Program-made: the position numbers and the translations under genes
The notes under the pieces: generated by a model
Database searches by the model: none
The model's input: only the letters and a program-made list of their open reading frames with translations
What the model was told of the DNA's origin: nothing
Shown here: piece by piece, positions 1 through 13,499 of the stretch
How the letters are laid out: each line of letters starts with the position of its first letter
How positions within the stretch are numbered: position 1 is the stretch's first letter
Origin: Cristatella mucedo
Taxonomy: Eukaryota > Bryozoa > Phylactolaemata > Cristatellidae
Assembly: GCA_009760855.2 (NCBI GenBank)
Contig: WPIO01000119.1
Location: forward strand, 180,001-244,000
Direction of reading: 5' to 3'
Length of the DNA stretch: 64,000 bases

Positions 1-353
1 AATGAAATTTGAGAAGCCTAAATTAAAAGTCAATGCATAGTTAAAAAAGTAACACGAGTTGAGAGTTTTTTTTAAATAGATTAAATAGCCATTCTGAGTT
101 GATTTTCAAAGTAAAGGCCTTTACCTTACCCCTGTGCCCCTGGAGATCGAAGTCAATCCCCTTCCGGAACAAAGTCCAGCACAATAAAAAGCTGACGCCA
201 ACGCATCTCTTGAGGTAAGAGCAACTGTGCAATAGCAGCAGCAGTCGCTGAAGAACCACGTTTGTCCACCCTCAATTCATATACCGTATTGCAAGCTGAG
301 AGGGTCCGGGTACAAAAAGATGAGTCCTTCTTCACCCAGGACATGGCAGCATG
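1..353. other. Unassigned AT-rich sequence
   Basis: No gene, repeat or element is recognised here. Short open frames lack coding character. Confidence 0.4.
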
Positions 354-355
354 CC

Positions 356-447
356 CCCGTGTCTCTGTCTCTCTGTCTCTCTCTGTCTCTCTCTATCTCT
401 GTCTCTCTCTGTCTCTGTCTCTCTCTGTCTCTCTCTGTCTCTCTCTT
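356..447. repeat. CT/GTCT microsatellite
   Basis: An interrupted pyrimidine repeat of GTCTCT and CTCT units, about 90 bp. Confidence 0.9.
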
Positions 448-589
448 TGCAAAGCAGGCCGAGCTTTCAGGCTGAGGAACAGATCTCGGAGTGAAACCTT
501 CACGCTTTTCTACGATTGGCTGCATTTGTAAACTCAAAAGCAGCATCTCGGGAGTGCCTCAACACATTCTGCGCAATCTAAATACTGGA

Positions 590-2560
590 AAGCCAGAGCC
601 CAAGCCAGCCAGCCTACGACGGCAGGAATAGAAAGCAATTTAAAACTGGAAGCGCTTTTTTATGCATACAATCACGAGTTGTGCTCAGTATCTGAACGCG
701 GCCAAACGCAAAATGTTCACCGGGCACGTCAGTGGGCGAAATTTAGGCAGCGGCGATGCACGGCTTACAGTACCAGTCGGACCGAACCGCAAGCTTGATC
801 GACCAAATAAAGGTACGATTAATGGTGACCGTAACGCGCGCTTGCGGAAAGTTTGATCGAAGTTCTATGCATTGATCGGCTGCCGACGCGCTGCGAGAAG
901 CGAGCTTCCCCAGCAACGAATCGTCTTAAAATGGATCTGCCGCAGTAGCTCGACGCCCGATGCCACCTGCTGCCACGAACGTGTGGGTGACTTGGTGGCT
1001 CCCGTACTTAGCCGCGGCTTCTTGCTGGCTTATCTCAACAAATGGCGATGGGTTCTAAGCTCCCCAAGATTCCGTTTGATTAGTGGCAGGTCGGGGGAGC
1101 AAATAGGTCGGCTGCCCGAGGGGAGAGTTCTCCCAAGAGCAAGGGATGAGCGCTCTGGCGAACGCATTCCGTCAGGCCCCATTCGTCTGAAGCTTCGAGT
1201 TCTTCGCGTCACGCGCGCAGAGAAGATTCCAGAAGGTGCTCGCTGCACTCAAGAGTTCGAAGTGGCAACTATTGTAGTTTGACATTTTCCCTAACGGCAA
1301 GTACGAGATATCGCGCAGAACACCGCGAAGCGGGCTCACAGGCGTTTATTCGCACGGACGCCGCCGCGAACCGTTACACCCACCGTCCTGCCTGGCGCCC
1401 TCGACGTAACTCCCTGGGCCCATGCCGCCCGTTACTTATCACTACCATAAATCACGACAGCCCATAAACCAACGGCAGTGTCATAACCTCTGCTGGCCCG
1501 TAAATCACTCCAAGCCACAAACTGGCCGTAGGAGAAATAACAGCACAATACACGCTATTGACCCACAAACCACCAACATCTCAAAATAGCCATAACTATA
1601 GGGCGTCCCGAACCGAATTCAGCTGAAAGCACACCCTTATTCATTCGCGCGAGCGCACCGAGATCTCGTTCGTTTCTCGCCACGCCTGCCTGCTCCCCCT
1701 CCGAGAATGCTCCGGAAACACGAAATCAAGCTATACGCCGATTCGCCAGTATAGAGCTTCTGTCGTAGCTCCGAGACTGCGAGGTTGCTGCCACGGCCGG
1801 CTGGGCCCTTACCGCAATCCGGCTGGGTCGCCGCATGTGACAGCGAGAAACGTAAAGCCACCGTGGCGGCTACATTTTTTTGCTATTTCAAACGAGGCAG
1901 AGGCGACGGCATCTGTGAAAAGTAATTCATAAAGGGTGAACGATCTAACTAGCGCTTATAAGAAACCTAACCGGCTTCCGAGGAATAACTAATTTTTCGG
2001 GACCAATTTTAGCTTCATCCGCAGCGAAATCGCTCAACTATCGATTCAGCTGCTGGGGTGGAGCGATGCGAGCGGGACCGGATGTTACGTTACGGCTCAG
2101 GTGCTAAACTCGGCCACTCAGGTCGCGAGTGACGTGGGTAACTGTGTGACTTCCTACTTTCATCTGATTGCAATTGACCTCGAACGCGCAGCCGGCGAAA
2201 TTTCCCGAAAAAAGCAAACGCTCTCGATGGATCAGCGCATACAACCGAGTGAAAAGTACTTCTACAAACGTGCGATGGTGGCTTCTCACTATAAGGTACC
2301 TAGTCCGCAATTGCAGTGAGTTAAAGCGGTACCGGTCGCCTCCGATGGGCTGCAAATACCGGCGGCGGCGGTGATGCGTGACAATTGTACTGCGGCTAGC
2401 GACTCGTGAGTGCAACTTGCTAGCGGAGAATGAAAGCAATGAAGACCGCCGATATCTTAATATAAAAAGTCCGCATGCGTTGCCTAAAGCCATCAATTCG
2501 AAAGCAACGGAGGGGTATGGGTATCTGGCACCAGCCATTGCCTACCTCAATTCTGCTTCT
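590..2560. other. CpG- and GC-rich block without recognised gene
   Basis: This 2-kb stretch is clearly richer in GC and CpG than the rest of the window (for example GAACGCGGCC and ACGCCGCCGCGAACCG), while its flanks are AT-rich. Open frames up to 144 codons exist on both strands, but none shows a known domain. It could be an unmethylated promoter region, an exon of a poorly conserved transcript, or an old mobile element. A minus-strand peptide RRMGPDGMRSPE near 1170 loosely resembles the start of a LINE reverse transcriptase, which is too weak to call. 2561-2934 holds nothing recognisable. Confidence 0.4.
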
Positions 2561-2934
2561 GCGAACAGAACTCGACCGCCGGGCACAAAGCCTAGAGCAC
2601 AACAAAGCCGAATATTACATGAATTGCGCTTTTGTTATGGTCCTATCATGGATCGTGACATCGAAGATTCACAGTCATTTCAATTGTGGAGCTGCGAATA
2701 ATAACTCATTCATTACATGCCAGGTTTAGCTCGCCAGCTTGTAAGTAAGGAAGTTGAACACTGGCACGCTAATAAGTCAAATTATGATAGTCGCTGGATA
2801 TTGCTAGCAGTTCCAGAGTGGTGACTAGTGGCACTAGCTTGATTTTTTATATAATAGTTTAAATATAGTAAACGATTATTGAAGTGATCATACATTTTCC
2901 TACCGCATCCTCTCTGGAAAGACGGCGGCTGAAA

Positions 2935-3215
2935 CAAAATTAGAAACATTGCTATGAATCATATCATTTAATGGATCCAAGTGACTCGTCATCTGTGCAC
3001 TTGTGCGTGCTGACAATTTGTAGGCTACTGCTAACAATATTTGCATGTTGTTCATGTGCATGTCATCTATAACCATCTTATACTTGTTGTCATTAAACAT
3101 ACTACCACTAATCTTTCGATCATGCTTCCTTTGCAGGAAATGTAAAGTCCTTACAAAGAGATTGAGTTCTCTTAGGGCACTAAAATAAATGTATTATTAT
3201 TATTGTTATTATTAA
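2935..3215 (+). mobile_element. L2-like LINE, 3' end
   Basis: Matches the 3' untranslated region of the fuller copies: GCGTGCTGACA, TTGCATG, GCATGTCA, ATCTTTCGATCATGCTTCC, then AAAGAGATTGAGTTCTCTTAGGGC and an ATTATT tail. Confidence 0.75.
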
Positions 3216-5200
<1,985 letters not shown>

Positions 5201-5204
5201 ATGC

Positions 5205-5430
5205 CGCGTCAAAATAATAATAATAACCCTTCGCGTATTCAAACACACGTGCCGAAATGCGTGATACTTTTCTGTGACCAGGAATCTCTCCGCATCAAGC
5301 AGCACGTCGATTTGTCTCTCATTTCTTTTGCAACCTCTGTTCGCTTGCTCCAGATTATTTATCCCAACTACTTAAATCCTCGGCCCTCCCCCGTGCCACA
5401 CGATTCTCTGACTCCAGTCGTCTAGTCGCC
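5205..5430 (+). mobile_element. Divergent LINE fragment, RT C-terminal region
   Basis: A 74-codon frame includes RIKQHVDLSLISFAT, the counterpart of [15 protein letters not shown] in the L2 copies, followed by an IYPNYL segment like AYLSDIL. It is a short remnant of a related but diverged element. Confidence 0.5.
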
Positions 5431-5511
5431 TTCGCAAACAATTGAGAACCAATTACACCGGAACTACTGTTGCTATGAAATTGTAGCTTAAAATAATTTA
5501 GCGAATAATGC

Positions 5512-5622
5512 CAAGATATCCCACGACTTGACGATATTTGAATCAAAACTATGAGCCCCGGTTTGGCTCTAGGGGTTCGCGTGCTAGCGTTAAATGACCG
5601 AGGTCGAAGGTCGAGGTCGAGG
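5512..5622 (+). repeat. 111-bp dispersed repeat, copy 1
   Basis: Same length as and about 96% identical (4 mismatches) to 10469-10579. It begins CAAGATATCCC and ends GGTCGAGGTCGAGG. The first 40 bases resemble the L2 segment encoding SPDLTTFK; the rest is the head of SINE family A. Confidence 0.9.
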
Positions 5623-5725
5623 TGCTCACCTTTAATATCGATGTCATGGTCTCATGCCCTACAAGATTCGTGAAGTGCGAGGATAGAGATTCAGTTCTCA
5701 TCTAGCACTAAACAAATGAATTTAA
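5545..5725 (+). mobile_element. tRNA-derived SINE, family A
   Basis: An A-box-like GGTTTGGCTCTAGGGGTTCG and a B-box-like GACCGAGGTCGAAGGTC are followed by a tail GAAGTGCGAGGATAGAGATT, CAGTTCTC and ACAAATGAA. The tail is shared with the copies at 19165 and 43091 and resembles the L2 3' end. Confidence 0.65.
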
Positions 5726-6835
5726 TTAATCTGCTAGTGTTTTTTGCATTATCTGACTAGTTTACAAGTGAGTTTTCCATTTATTGTGAAATACTGAGAT
5801 ATTCTATTTATTAGATTACAGCTGAGCCGTATTCAAGATGTGAAGACTAACGTAACTAGCACCACGATGCATTATTCCAAATTGGCCACAGACCATAAAC
5901 TATGGGTTACAGTCTACTCACATATTTGCATTGGCAATGCAAAGTATCACAATGTAGCACAATGTATCAGATAAGAATGAGTGTTTAGATTTGCAGATAC
6001 AAATATATATATATATATATATATATTTATGCAATCACATATGCATGCATAAATAAACATGAATAAATAAATACCTACCTCGATAAATTCCTCTATAGAA
6101 ACTAAATAATAATTCAGTTGCGTGCACCTAAATTAGAATTGAATATTTCTGACATTGGTAGATTGTCGAAGGAATAATGCCTATGATGCCCATTTAGTGG
6201 CATTCAGGATTTCTCCAAATCCTGTAGCTTGTAACCTATAGCGTGAGGTTAGCTAATGAAAGTGTCACGTAGATATGAGACAAGAGAATCAAGTGATCTT
6301 TCAAGGTTATTTTGTGTAAACGATCTTTCCAATTATCCCCTGTGTTTCCTTAGAAAGGGAAAATTATTTTGAAGCTAAATGATCAGAGATTGCTGGCTTT
6401 GCGTGGAGAACGTTGTAAAGAAGTAATAAATTTAACACAAATCACACATGAGCAGCTCATAAATAAAATCAAATCGTGACTACTGAATTTTCTGACGATC
6501 TGAGTATGACTCCCAGCATTACATTCAAAACATGGTAACCGATAAGTAAACATAGTTTAATAACGGTTCCTCCGCAAAGGAAGCGTTCTTAGCAGCCTCT
6601 TTTCAGTAGAATAAGCTGCATACCTCCGCCGCCTCCTCTTTTTTGTCTCTAGTAGCTTGCGAGACGGATTAATGTCCCACCCACCTGCCCTTTGAAAAGC
6701 CCAATAACTATAATTCTGAGAGATTTTTTGTGCAGGCCTCAAGAGAATGAAACCACTTTTCAGGTGCTTTAAAACTCGCTAAGAGATAATCAGCAAGCCA
6801 AGTTTATTAATAAAATCCATGTTATGGAATTTATC
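5726..6835. other. Unassigned AT-rich sequence with TA repeat
   Basis: No gene or element is recognised. A TA dinucleotide run lies at about 6002-6027. Confidence 0.4.
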
Positions 6836-7115
6836 ACCGTCTGTAACTCCACAATGCCACAAAGACTGTTTGGGTGCTATGCACGAGAGTTTTGTATAGC
6901 GCACTCACAGCCTAAGCGGCTTTCATTATGCATTCGGTAGCCAACAGACTTCGTCTCACACAAAAAAGAGAAAGTGGGAAGCATAGCAGAGTCAGGAGAG
7001 CAGTTGAGGTAATGAGTAGCACGGATGAGCCATAGTCAGCAGCAGGAGAGTAGTTGTTGTTGCGTAAGAACGTTTCATGCTGCCGTCGCTCGGCCAAGTC
7101 AAGAGCGCACGCGAC
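6836..7115 (-). mobile_element. Second LINE family, 3' end
   Basis: The reverse complement matches 14400-14690: both carry TTACGCAACTACAACTACTC-like sequence, the run AGACGAAGTC(TA/TG)TTGG, then GCCGCTTAGGCTGTGAGT and GGAGTTACAGACGG. The element abuts the CT repeat at 7119. Confidence 0.75.
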
Positions 7116-7118
7116 CGA

Positions 7119-7333
7119 CCACTCTCTCTCTCTCTCTCTCTGTCTGTCTGTCTCTGTTTCTCTCTCTCTGTCTCTCTGTCTCTCTCTGTCTCTATGTCTC
7201 TGTCTCCTCTGTCTCTCTCTGTCTCTCTGTCTCTGTCTCACTCTGTCTCTCTCTCTCTGTCTCTCTCTGTGTCTATCTCTAGGTCTCTTTCTCTCTCTTG
7301 CTCTCTCTCTGTCTCTCTGTCAGTCTGTCTCTC
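7119..7333. repeat. CT / CTGTCT microsatellite
   Basis: About 215 bp of CTCT and GTCTCT units with scattered changes, followed directly by a CpG-rich stretch (7334-7530). The long serine/leucine open frames here are repeat translations. Confidence 0.95.
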
Positions 7334-7976
7334 AACCAACCGAGACGACGACGAACGTGCCGAGGCGGTCGTGGGAGAGATAGCTTTCGAGTCGCCGTCT
7401 CAGACCGGCGAACCGAATGGCTTCTCGTGCTCTCTCAGAGCGCCGAGCTCGTGTCATGACTCTTCGAGCCTAGCACCGACGCGGTGCCACCTCTTCCAGT
7501 GCTCAGAGGTGTCGCTTGACGGACAGGTACCTCGCTCAGACAAGTAGGTAGAAGCACACAGATATGATGCACATAGACCAGCATGTAAAAGCACAAAGGA
7601 AGACAGGATTCAGGGCTGCTGATTATGTGAGCCACTGTATAGAGCATGCCCTGAGAATTTAAGTCACAGGTAAGGATGTAAAGCAGGAACAAGAAACAAG
7701 AAAGACTGAGAAAGATTCTGAGGGGGGAAGGGGGTGGGGCACAGGCATTGCTAAGCATAACAGATTTGTGTCTATTTAAGGCTTAAGCGATGCAAAGTCA
7801 CTGCAGTTGGTTAAAGCAGCCAAAAAGAGATCAAATTTGTGTGAATTCTAGATTTAAATAGCTGGTAGAAAATGATAATTATGCCCTGAAATCATCCTGC
7901 GGTATTTCGCTTCCTGTCTCCTGTACTTCAAAGGAATGCACTACTTAATATATTTTACGATGGACACAGTGTATAT
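7334..7976. other. Unassigned; CpG-rich start
   Basis: 7334-7530 is rich in CG dinucleotides; the rest is ordinary. No gene or element is recognised. Confidence 0.4.
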
Positions 7977-9575
7977 AAATAATAATAATAATAATAATAA
8001 TATTGCACTTGATAAAGCGCCCTCAGAGAACTTAATCTCTTTCTAGGCGCTTTACATTTGCTGCAAAGTGATACGCAATAGAATAGTAAGTAAAATCATG
8101 CTTGAAAAACAAACAAAATGAATAACATGGTTAGGGGTTACATGCACTGGGTCAGCATGCAAATGTGGTTAGTGGCAGCATGAACAGTGTCAGCACGCAT
8201 AAGCACATCGAGGACGAATCACAAGGACCCACTAAATGCTGTCCTAAATAGGTATGTTTTTAAGTTTCTTTTAAATGTGGTCAGGTCAGGGGATGTTCTG
8301 ATGCAGGTCGGGAGGGAGTTCCAGGCTGTGGGAGCATACGAGCTAAATGCACGGTCTCCAAAGGATTTAAGGTTTGTACGAGGTATTTCTAGACTGTTGG
8401 ATTCCGAAAAGCGAGTGGTACGATGCTTTGCCTGATGGGGTAGTATATCTGAAAGATAGGCTGGAGCCATAGAATGAAGAGACCTAAAAGTGAGCGACAA
8501 AACCTTGAAGTCAATCCGTTGCTTGACTGGTAGCCAGTGCAGGTCGGCGAGAAGTGGAGTAATGTGGCAACTGCGACGCTCACGACAGACAAGCCTAGCT
8601 GCAGAGTTTTGCACCAGCTGCAATCGCCTGATCGCACATGCTGGTAGGCCAGTAAGCAGTGAGTTGCAGAAGTCGAGACGAGATGTCACGAATGCATGGA
8701 CCAACTTGGACTGGTATCCTTATCTAAACAAGCCCTAATTTTAGCAATGTTATGAAGCTGAAAATAGGCTGATTTGACTGTGGAGCTGATGTGGTCGTCT
8801 AACGAGAGGTCGCTTTGGAATATGACACCTAGATTTAGAGCTGATGCAACTGGAGATATGCTGGCAGAGCCAATTTTGAAAGTCAGCCTTTCCAATTTCT
8901 GAATAACAATAGGTTTGCCCATAACTAGTAAGTTAGTTTTATCATCGTTTAGTTTTACAAAATTTGCTGCCATCCATGTGCGGATGTCATCAATGCATGC
9001 AGCAAGTGAGTTGAGAGAATTTGAGGTGCTCGAAGGCTGGGAGGGATCAAAGCAAAGGTACAACTGAGTGTCATCCGCATAGAAGTGAAAGCCTAGATTG
9101 TGCTTGGCAATCACATCAGCGAGAGGGAGAGTATAAACGGTGAAAAGGACCGGACCTAGCACAGAGCCCTGAGGTACTCCATATTTTAGAGGTACTTCAG
9201 ATGATCTTTGTCCATTCACGTCAACACTCTGGAGTCTCCCACTGAGATAGGACCTGAACCACTGCAGAGCAGTGCCAGTGATGCCCAGGCGAGATGGGAG
9301 GCGCTCTAGAAGTACTTTGTGATCGATGGTATCAAAAGCTGCCGAAAGATCGAGCAAAACAAGAAGAGACACTCTACCCATGTCTGCATTCCTAAGTAGG
9401 TCGTTGTATACCCGAAGCAATGCTGACTCTGTGGAGTGATTAGCTCTAAAGCCAGACTGGAACTTACTAGCAAGGTGTGAGGTTTCGATATACGAGTTCA
9501 GCTGGTCTGCCACGACCCGTTCCAGTGTCTTTGATAGGAATGGTAGAAGGGAGACTGGGCGGTAGTTGCTTAAAT
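7977..9575 (-). mobile_element. L2-like LINE, 5'-truncated, best-preserved reverse transcriptase
   Basis: On the minus strand this begins at the RT motif SNYRPVSLLPFLSKTLERVV and runs through the whole RT, the C-terminal region, a 3' UTR, a terminal hairpin (GGCGC paired with GCGCC around AGAGATTAAG) and an ATT-repeat tail written as AATAATAAT on the plus strand. It lacks the endonuclease and ORF1, the usual result of incomplete reverse transcription. The family is CR1/L2-like (Jockey superfamily), judged from the motifs. Confidence 0.9.
8219..9513 (-). pseudogene. LINE reverse transcriptase with one frameshift
   Basis: The frame from 9513 carries FQSGFRANHSTESALL, LLDLSAAFDTIDH, YGVPQGSVLGPVLF and the catalytic [12 protein letters not shown], then KLNDDKTNLLVMG. 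Near 8713 a one-base loss, compared with the copy at 49082-49110, shifts the frame. The second frame, 8704-8219, continues with [34 protein letters not shown] and KAWNSLP-like [14 protein letters not shown], and ends TAFSGSL. The two Asp residues of the active site are intact. It copies LINE RNA at a nicked target in living elements; here the frameshift and truncation make it inactive. Confidence 0.9.
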
Positions 9576-9829
9576 CTGGGTATTTATATTATACAAGCAA
9601 TGTGATCTGCTTTAACTAAATGCTTACAGTAAAAATTCTAATTAATGTTAGCTTAAATGCTTGAAAGGTTGAAATCAAATAAGGCTTATTGTTAATCTTA
9701 TAGCTCTTCAAAAGTGTGTGACTGATGTGGCAAGCGGCATCTTATTGCAGATTATACTAATAAAAACATTCATTTAAGGTGACTTTACTCAATAGTAAGG
9801 CGCTATCGCAGTCCACAAGTGTGCCATGC

Positions 9830-10440
9830 CGACTGGACCTTTGTAAGTCACTAGTTTGAGGTGTTCCGGCCTGTGTAATTAGGAGCTAGCAGTTGGCGAA
9901 AAACTCTGCAGTTAGGCTTGTCTAATGTGAACGTCTCGGTTGCTAAATTACAACACTTCTCATCGGCCTACACTGGCGCCTCATCACGAAGGGTATCGAT
10001 TTAAACGTTTTGCCACCAACTTTTAGGCTCCTTCATTCTCATTATCTAGGTTATCTATCCGAAATTACTTTCCAATCAAGTGAGGCACGCTTTACACTTT
10101 CTTTTCTGACCCAGGCCTTGCATCTGTGCCTCGAACCAACCTCAAATCCTTTGGAGATCTAGCCTTTATTTTGAATAGTTTCAAAGAAAGGAAATTCTTC
10201 CTAAACGACGTTACAAAATCCTCTGACTTCATAACACTTACAAACTAAAAATGCACTCGTTCCTGACTTTACTGGGTCAGTGCAAATAGTCTATTTTCGC
10301 ATGCGAGTGCTGACTGTGCGTGTTCTCACTAACTGCATTGACACGTTTAGCTTACACCAAAAGTAAAGTACCTGCAGAGAGATTAGTTAGCCAAGGATGC
10401 TACACACAAGCATTATTATCATTATTATTAATATTAGTTG
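9830..10440 (+). mobile_element. L2-like LINE, 3' portion
   Basis: Decayed C-terminal RT region (CTACACTGGCGCCTCATCAC for LADLHWLP-type coding) and a 3' tail CATTATTATCATTATTATTA. Confidence 0.7.
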
Positions 10441-10468
10441 GCTGATTTCTTTGCTTTAAGTGGTACTT

Positions 10469-10579
10469 CAAGATATCCCCTGACTTGACGATATTTGAAT
10501 CAAAACTCTGAGCCCCGGTTTGGCTCTAGGGGTTCGCGTGCTAACGTTAAATGACCGAGGTCGAAGGTCGAGGTCGAGG
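10469..10579 (+). repeat. 111-bp dispersed repeat, copy 2
   Basis: Same length and 4 mismatches compared with 5512-5622. It holds only the SINE A head with its L2-like leader; the SINE tail is missing here. Confidence 0.9.
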
Positions 10580-11255
10580 AAAGCCATACTTCAAGCAGCT
10601 TGACGATTGCAAGATACCTGACTTTACAAAGTTTTCTTAGAGTAGCACTTGCTCAGGTAACTACTGGTTGCGGGATTGATCAGGCTAAAACACGGCTATT
10701 TCCTGCTCTTAATCGATGATTAGACCTGAAATTTAGAACATCGTCTTAAGAACTTTTATTTTCTAATGCAATCAAAATAAATTCATCTGAAAAAAATATA
10801 AAATGCTTCCATCACCGAGCTGAATATCAAATAATCTTCTAATCTGAGCAAGAGAGCATAGAAATTGTGGAACAAGGCAGATATAGAAGTGCTTATTTCC
10901 AATTGCTAAGTAGCAGAGGCTTAACATGGAAATTAGCAAGATTTACAAGCTTTCTAAAACTTTTAACAACGTATTTATAATAGTAGTCGGAGCACCCCTA
11001 ATAAGTATTTTAGTCCATAAGCCTACAAATATTGAAAGAGTTTTTAAATCAACAGCCGCTCAGTTGTTAAGTCTTTAGAAGAGGCGAGTAATTCCACTGA
11101 TATTTCATTTCAAAGGCGTCTTACAACTTTTTGGTACGATAGATGGTGTAGAAAATGACACTTTCAACTGTTCTTAAATATATTAGTAAGGCGAGCCACA
11201 ATATCTTAGATTAAAGATTTCATAAATATCTTGCTGTGAAGGTATATTTATTGAT
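10580..11255. other. Unassigned AT-rich sequence
   Basis: Nothing recognised. Confidence 0.4.
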
Positions 11256-11420
11256 ACCAACAGTAATACAACATTATTATTGCACGCAAGAGAAACAAAT
11301 ATTTTATGAGCACTTTACATTTTCTAAAAATGATATGCCAATTGATTAACAATGACATGCATACAAATAAGCAAGCGTAAGCACATACAAAGACGATGCT
11401 ACACTCTGATGTGCAGGAAT
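11256..11420 (-). mobile_element. L2-like LINE 3' tail, weak
   Basis: ATTATTATTGCAC, then GCACTTTACATTTTCT and AAGCGTAAGCACATA, match the minus-strand order of the L2 tail and 3' UTR, with much divergence. Confidence 0.5.
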
Positions 11421-12364
11421 ATACTTTATTATTTGCTTCCCTACACAAGTTTGGCAGAAATTTATCTGCTATCTAGCTGCAGAGAAGTGTGAAGAATTGT
11501 AAAATATTTTATTTAAAAGTACCCGTAAATGCATACAATCAAGAAAACCAAAGATCCGCTTTTATAGAAAGCAACAATATTGATTCGACGTGATGTCACG
11601 TTGGTTCCATCTGCTTGTGCTTGTGTTGCCATTGAGGAGGGCACTTGCCTCTTTGATGGTGATGATGGAACTCCCTTCAGAAAAACAGGATATGTTCTTA
11701 GATTTGATGGTTTTGAATATCAGTACTATCCCATGGCTAATATAATAGTGAATGAAATGAATAGGCACCCACTGATAATCAGAATGCATATATTCAGCTT
11801 CTGCACCTAATAAGTGAATATGTATGACTCATAAAACCTATGCCCATAGCAGTTTTAGCTCATTTAACAGCACTAAGTGGTTTTTCTGCATGAACAAGAT
11901 AAATTCCTCATAAAGTACAGAGAAAGCCTTAACACGTGACCAGCTTATCAATATTGACTACTGAAGTGGGCAGTGACTGTGTTGACAGTAGTAATTTTCT
12001 GTAATCAAATATGGCTAGTAGATTTAATTTGAAAGAATTGAGGTAGAGCATCCGTAGACACTCACTCATCAAAGCATTTGTGTCAGGCCAGATTCAATGG
12101 AATGCGCATAAGACTGAGGGATTTGGTTGAGATTTTTAAGAACTCAGAGAATTTTCCAGTGAATACGTGAACTGAGAATTTTTCATAATCAAACAGAAAT
12201 TTATTATTTTTAAAGGAAGTACCCATATTAAGTTTAGATTTCTGCAAATCTTTTCTTGGTAGTCTTTCTGATCTACCAGTGAGCCCCTTAGAGATTATGA
12301 ACTCCTCTGCTAGGTTATATGCTATGAATTTCGCAATGCATGCATAGAAACACCTTGATCTCAC
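11421..12364. other. Unassigned; two weak overlapping open frames
   Basis: A 76-codon plus-strand frame at 11580-11810 (with CLFDGDDGTPFRKTGYVLR) overlaps a minus-strand frame. Neither has convincing splice sites. No element is recognised. Confidence 0.3.
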
Positions 12365-12486
12365 CTGCAATTGCTCCCAATCATACAGCAGATCGACCCC
12401 AAGATCGAAATCAAGAAGCTGAAAATCCAGCAGCTCATGACAGAATTTATTCCAACTGTGAATTGTCCTCGGTGTGTTTATGCCTG
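12365..12486 (-). CDS. Candidate internal exon, unknown protein
   Basis: An acceptor AACAATTTCAG (or the CAG three bases later) and a donor TTGCAG|GTGAGA bound 122 bp of open frame that enters in phase 1 and leaves in phase 0. The peptide includes TIHSWNKFCHELLDFQLL and DFDLGVDLLYDWEQLQ, leucine-rich and acidic. The same frame stays open well past the donor (to 12083), so the exon end is not certain. No family is recognised. It lies on the same strand as the 18-kb exons and may belong to that gene, but its phase does not join directly to them. Confidence 0.35.
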
Positions 12487-12659
12487 CTGAAATTGTTAAT
12501 GATGTCACTAATCAATTGACCTGCTAAAATAATCACTTAATAATATTATCATTCCTGTGCTTAGTCAATAGCATACTAGAGTTTCTGAAATTAAGCTAGT
12601 TCTCTTAAAGCGGCACAAACTGTTTGAGTACTATTATTGTTATTACTTCGGAGTACCGT

Positions 12660-13005
12660 CACTTCTCATTGACCTGCTCTGACTCCCCAATAAGCTGCTC
12701 CATGGTTCTGCCATTTACTTTAGTTTCATTTCTGTTCGTGCCCGGGCTTTCGTGTCCCAAATACGACTTAATCAGGCTTCTAACTTACTACGTGCTCCCC
12801 TGACTTGAGTCATATTGCTTAGCAACTAACCAATTTCAAAACTTGTGGAGATATTGCCTTCAGTTTAATGTTCTCAAAGCTTGGAGCTCACTTCCTGCTG
12901 ATGCCACAATTTACGAGCATACTACGACACCGCATCTCTTCCTCACAGATTTTGCTCTGTCTATTTGAATAGTCGGTCGGGCTCTGAATTTGTCCACTCT
13001 AACAC
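12660..13005 (+). mobile_element. LINE fragment, RT C-terminal region, diverged
   Basis: Translation gives AWSSLPADATIYEHTTTPHL, the counterpart of [19 protein letters not shown] in L2 copies. A second short piece of the same type (TYLFQAS) lies at 13190-13330. Confidence 0.5.
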
Positions 13006-13499
13006 AAATCATCTGACGTTTTATTTTATAGAATGTTTGCACTTTCTAGAACTACATGTTCTTCTCGTATGGTAGCACCAAATATCTTAGCATTTCATTA
13101 CTCTTCCTTTGCTCAGTTTTTATGCACATTCGTGCTCATGCTCAGATGCGCCCATAAAAAATAAAAAAATAAAAAATTCGGGTCGCCTTGTGCAGTCTTC
13201 TCTAACGAACAAGTCCGTTTTGCTCTACCACTTTCAAACCTACCTCTTTCAAGCCTCAAATGGATCGGAGAATTCTGCACCCCTAGTAAATATTCACTTA
13301 ACGGTTGGAAGACATGACATCAACCCCTGATTTACAAACTTTGAAAAACCCATCATGCACCTAACAATCTTTGCTCGGGTCAGCTGGCATTGTTCTTTCT
13401 GAGCTTTTGCATGCGGAAGTTGTGCACGGTAGACTTAACAAATAGATAAGCTTTTACACAGCTATTAAAGTGCTTAGAAAAAGATTCAGTTCTGTCGGA

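Noticed and set aside
1030-1248. Reverse transcriptase start (MGPDGMRSPE) in the CpG-rich block
   Set aside because: A single weak motif with no further RT similarity.
11580-11810. Plus-strand frame with CLFDGDDGTPFRKTGY
   Set aside because: No good splice sites or start context, and an equally long minus-strand frame overlaps it.
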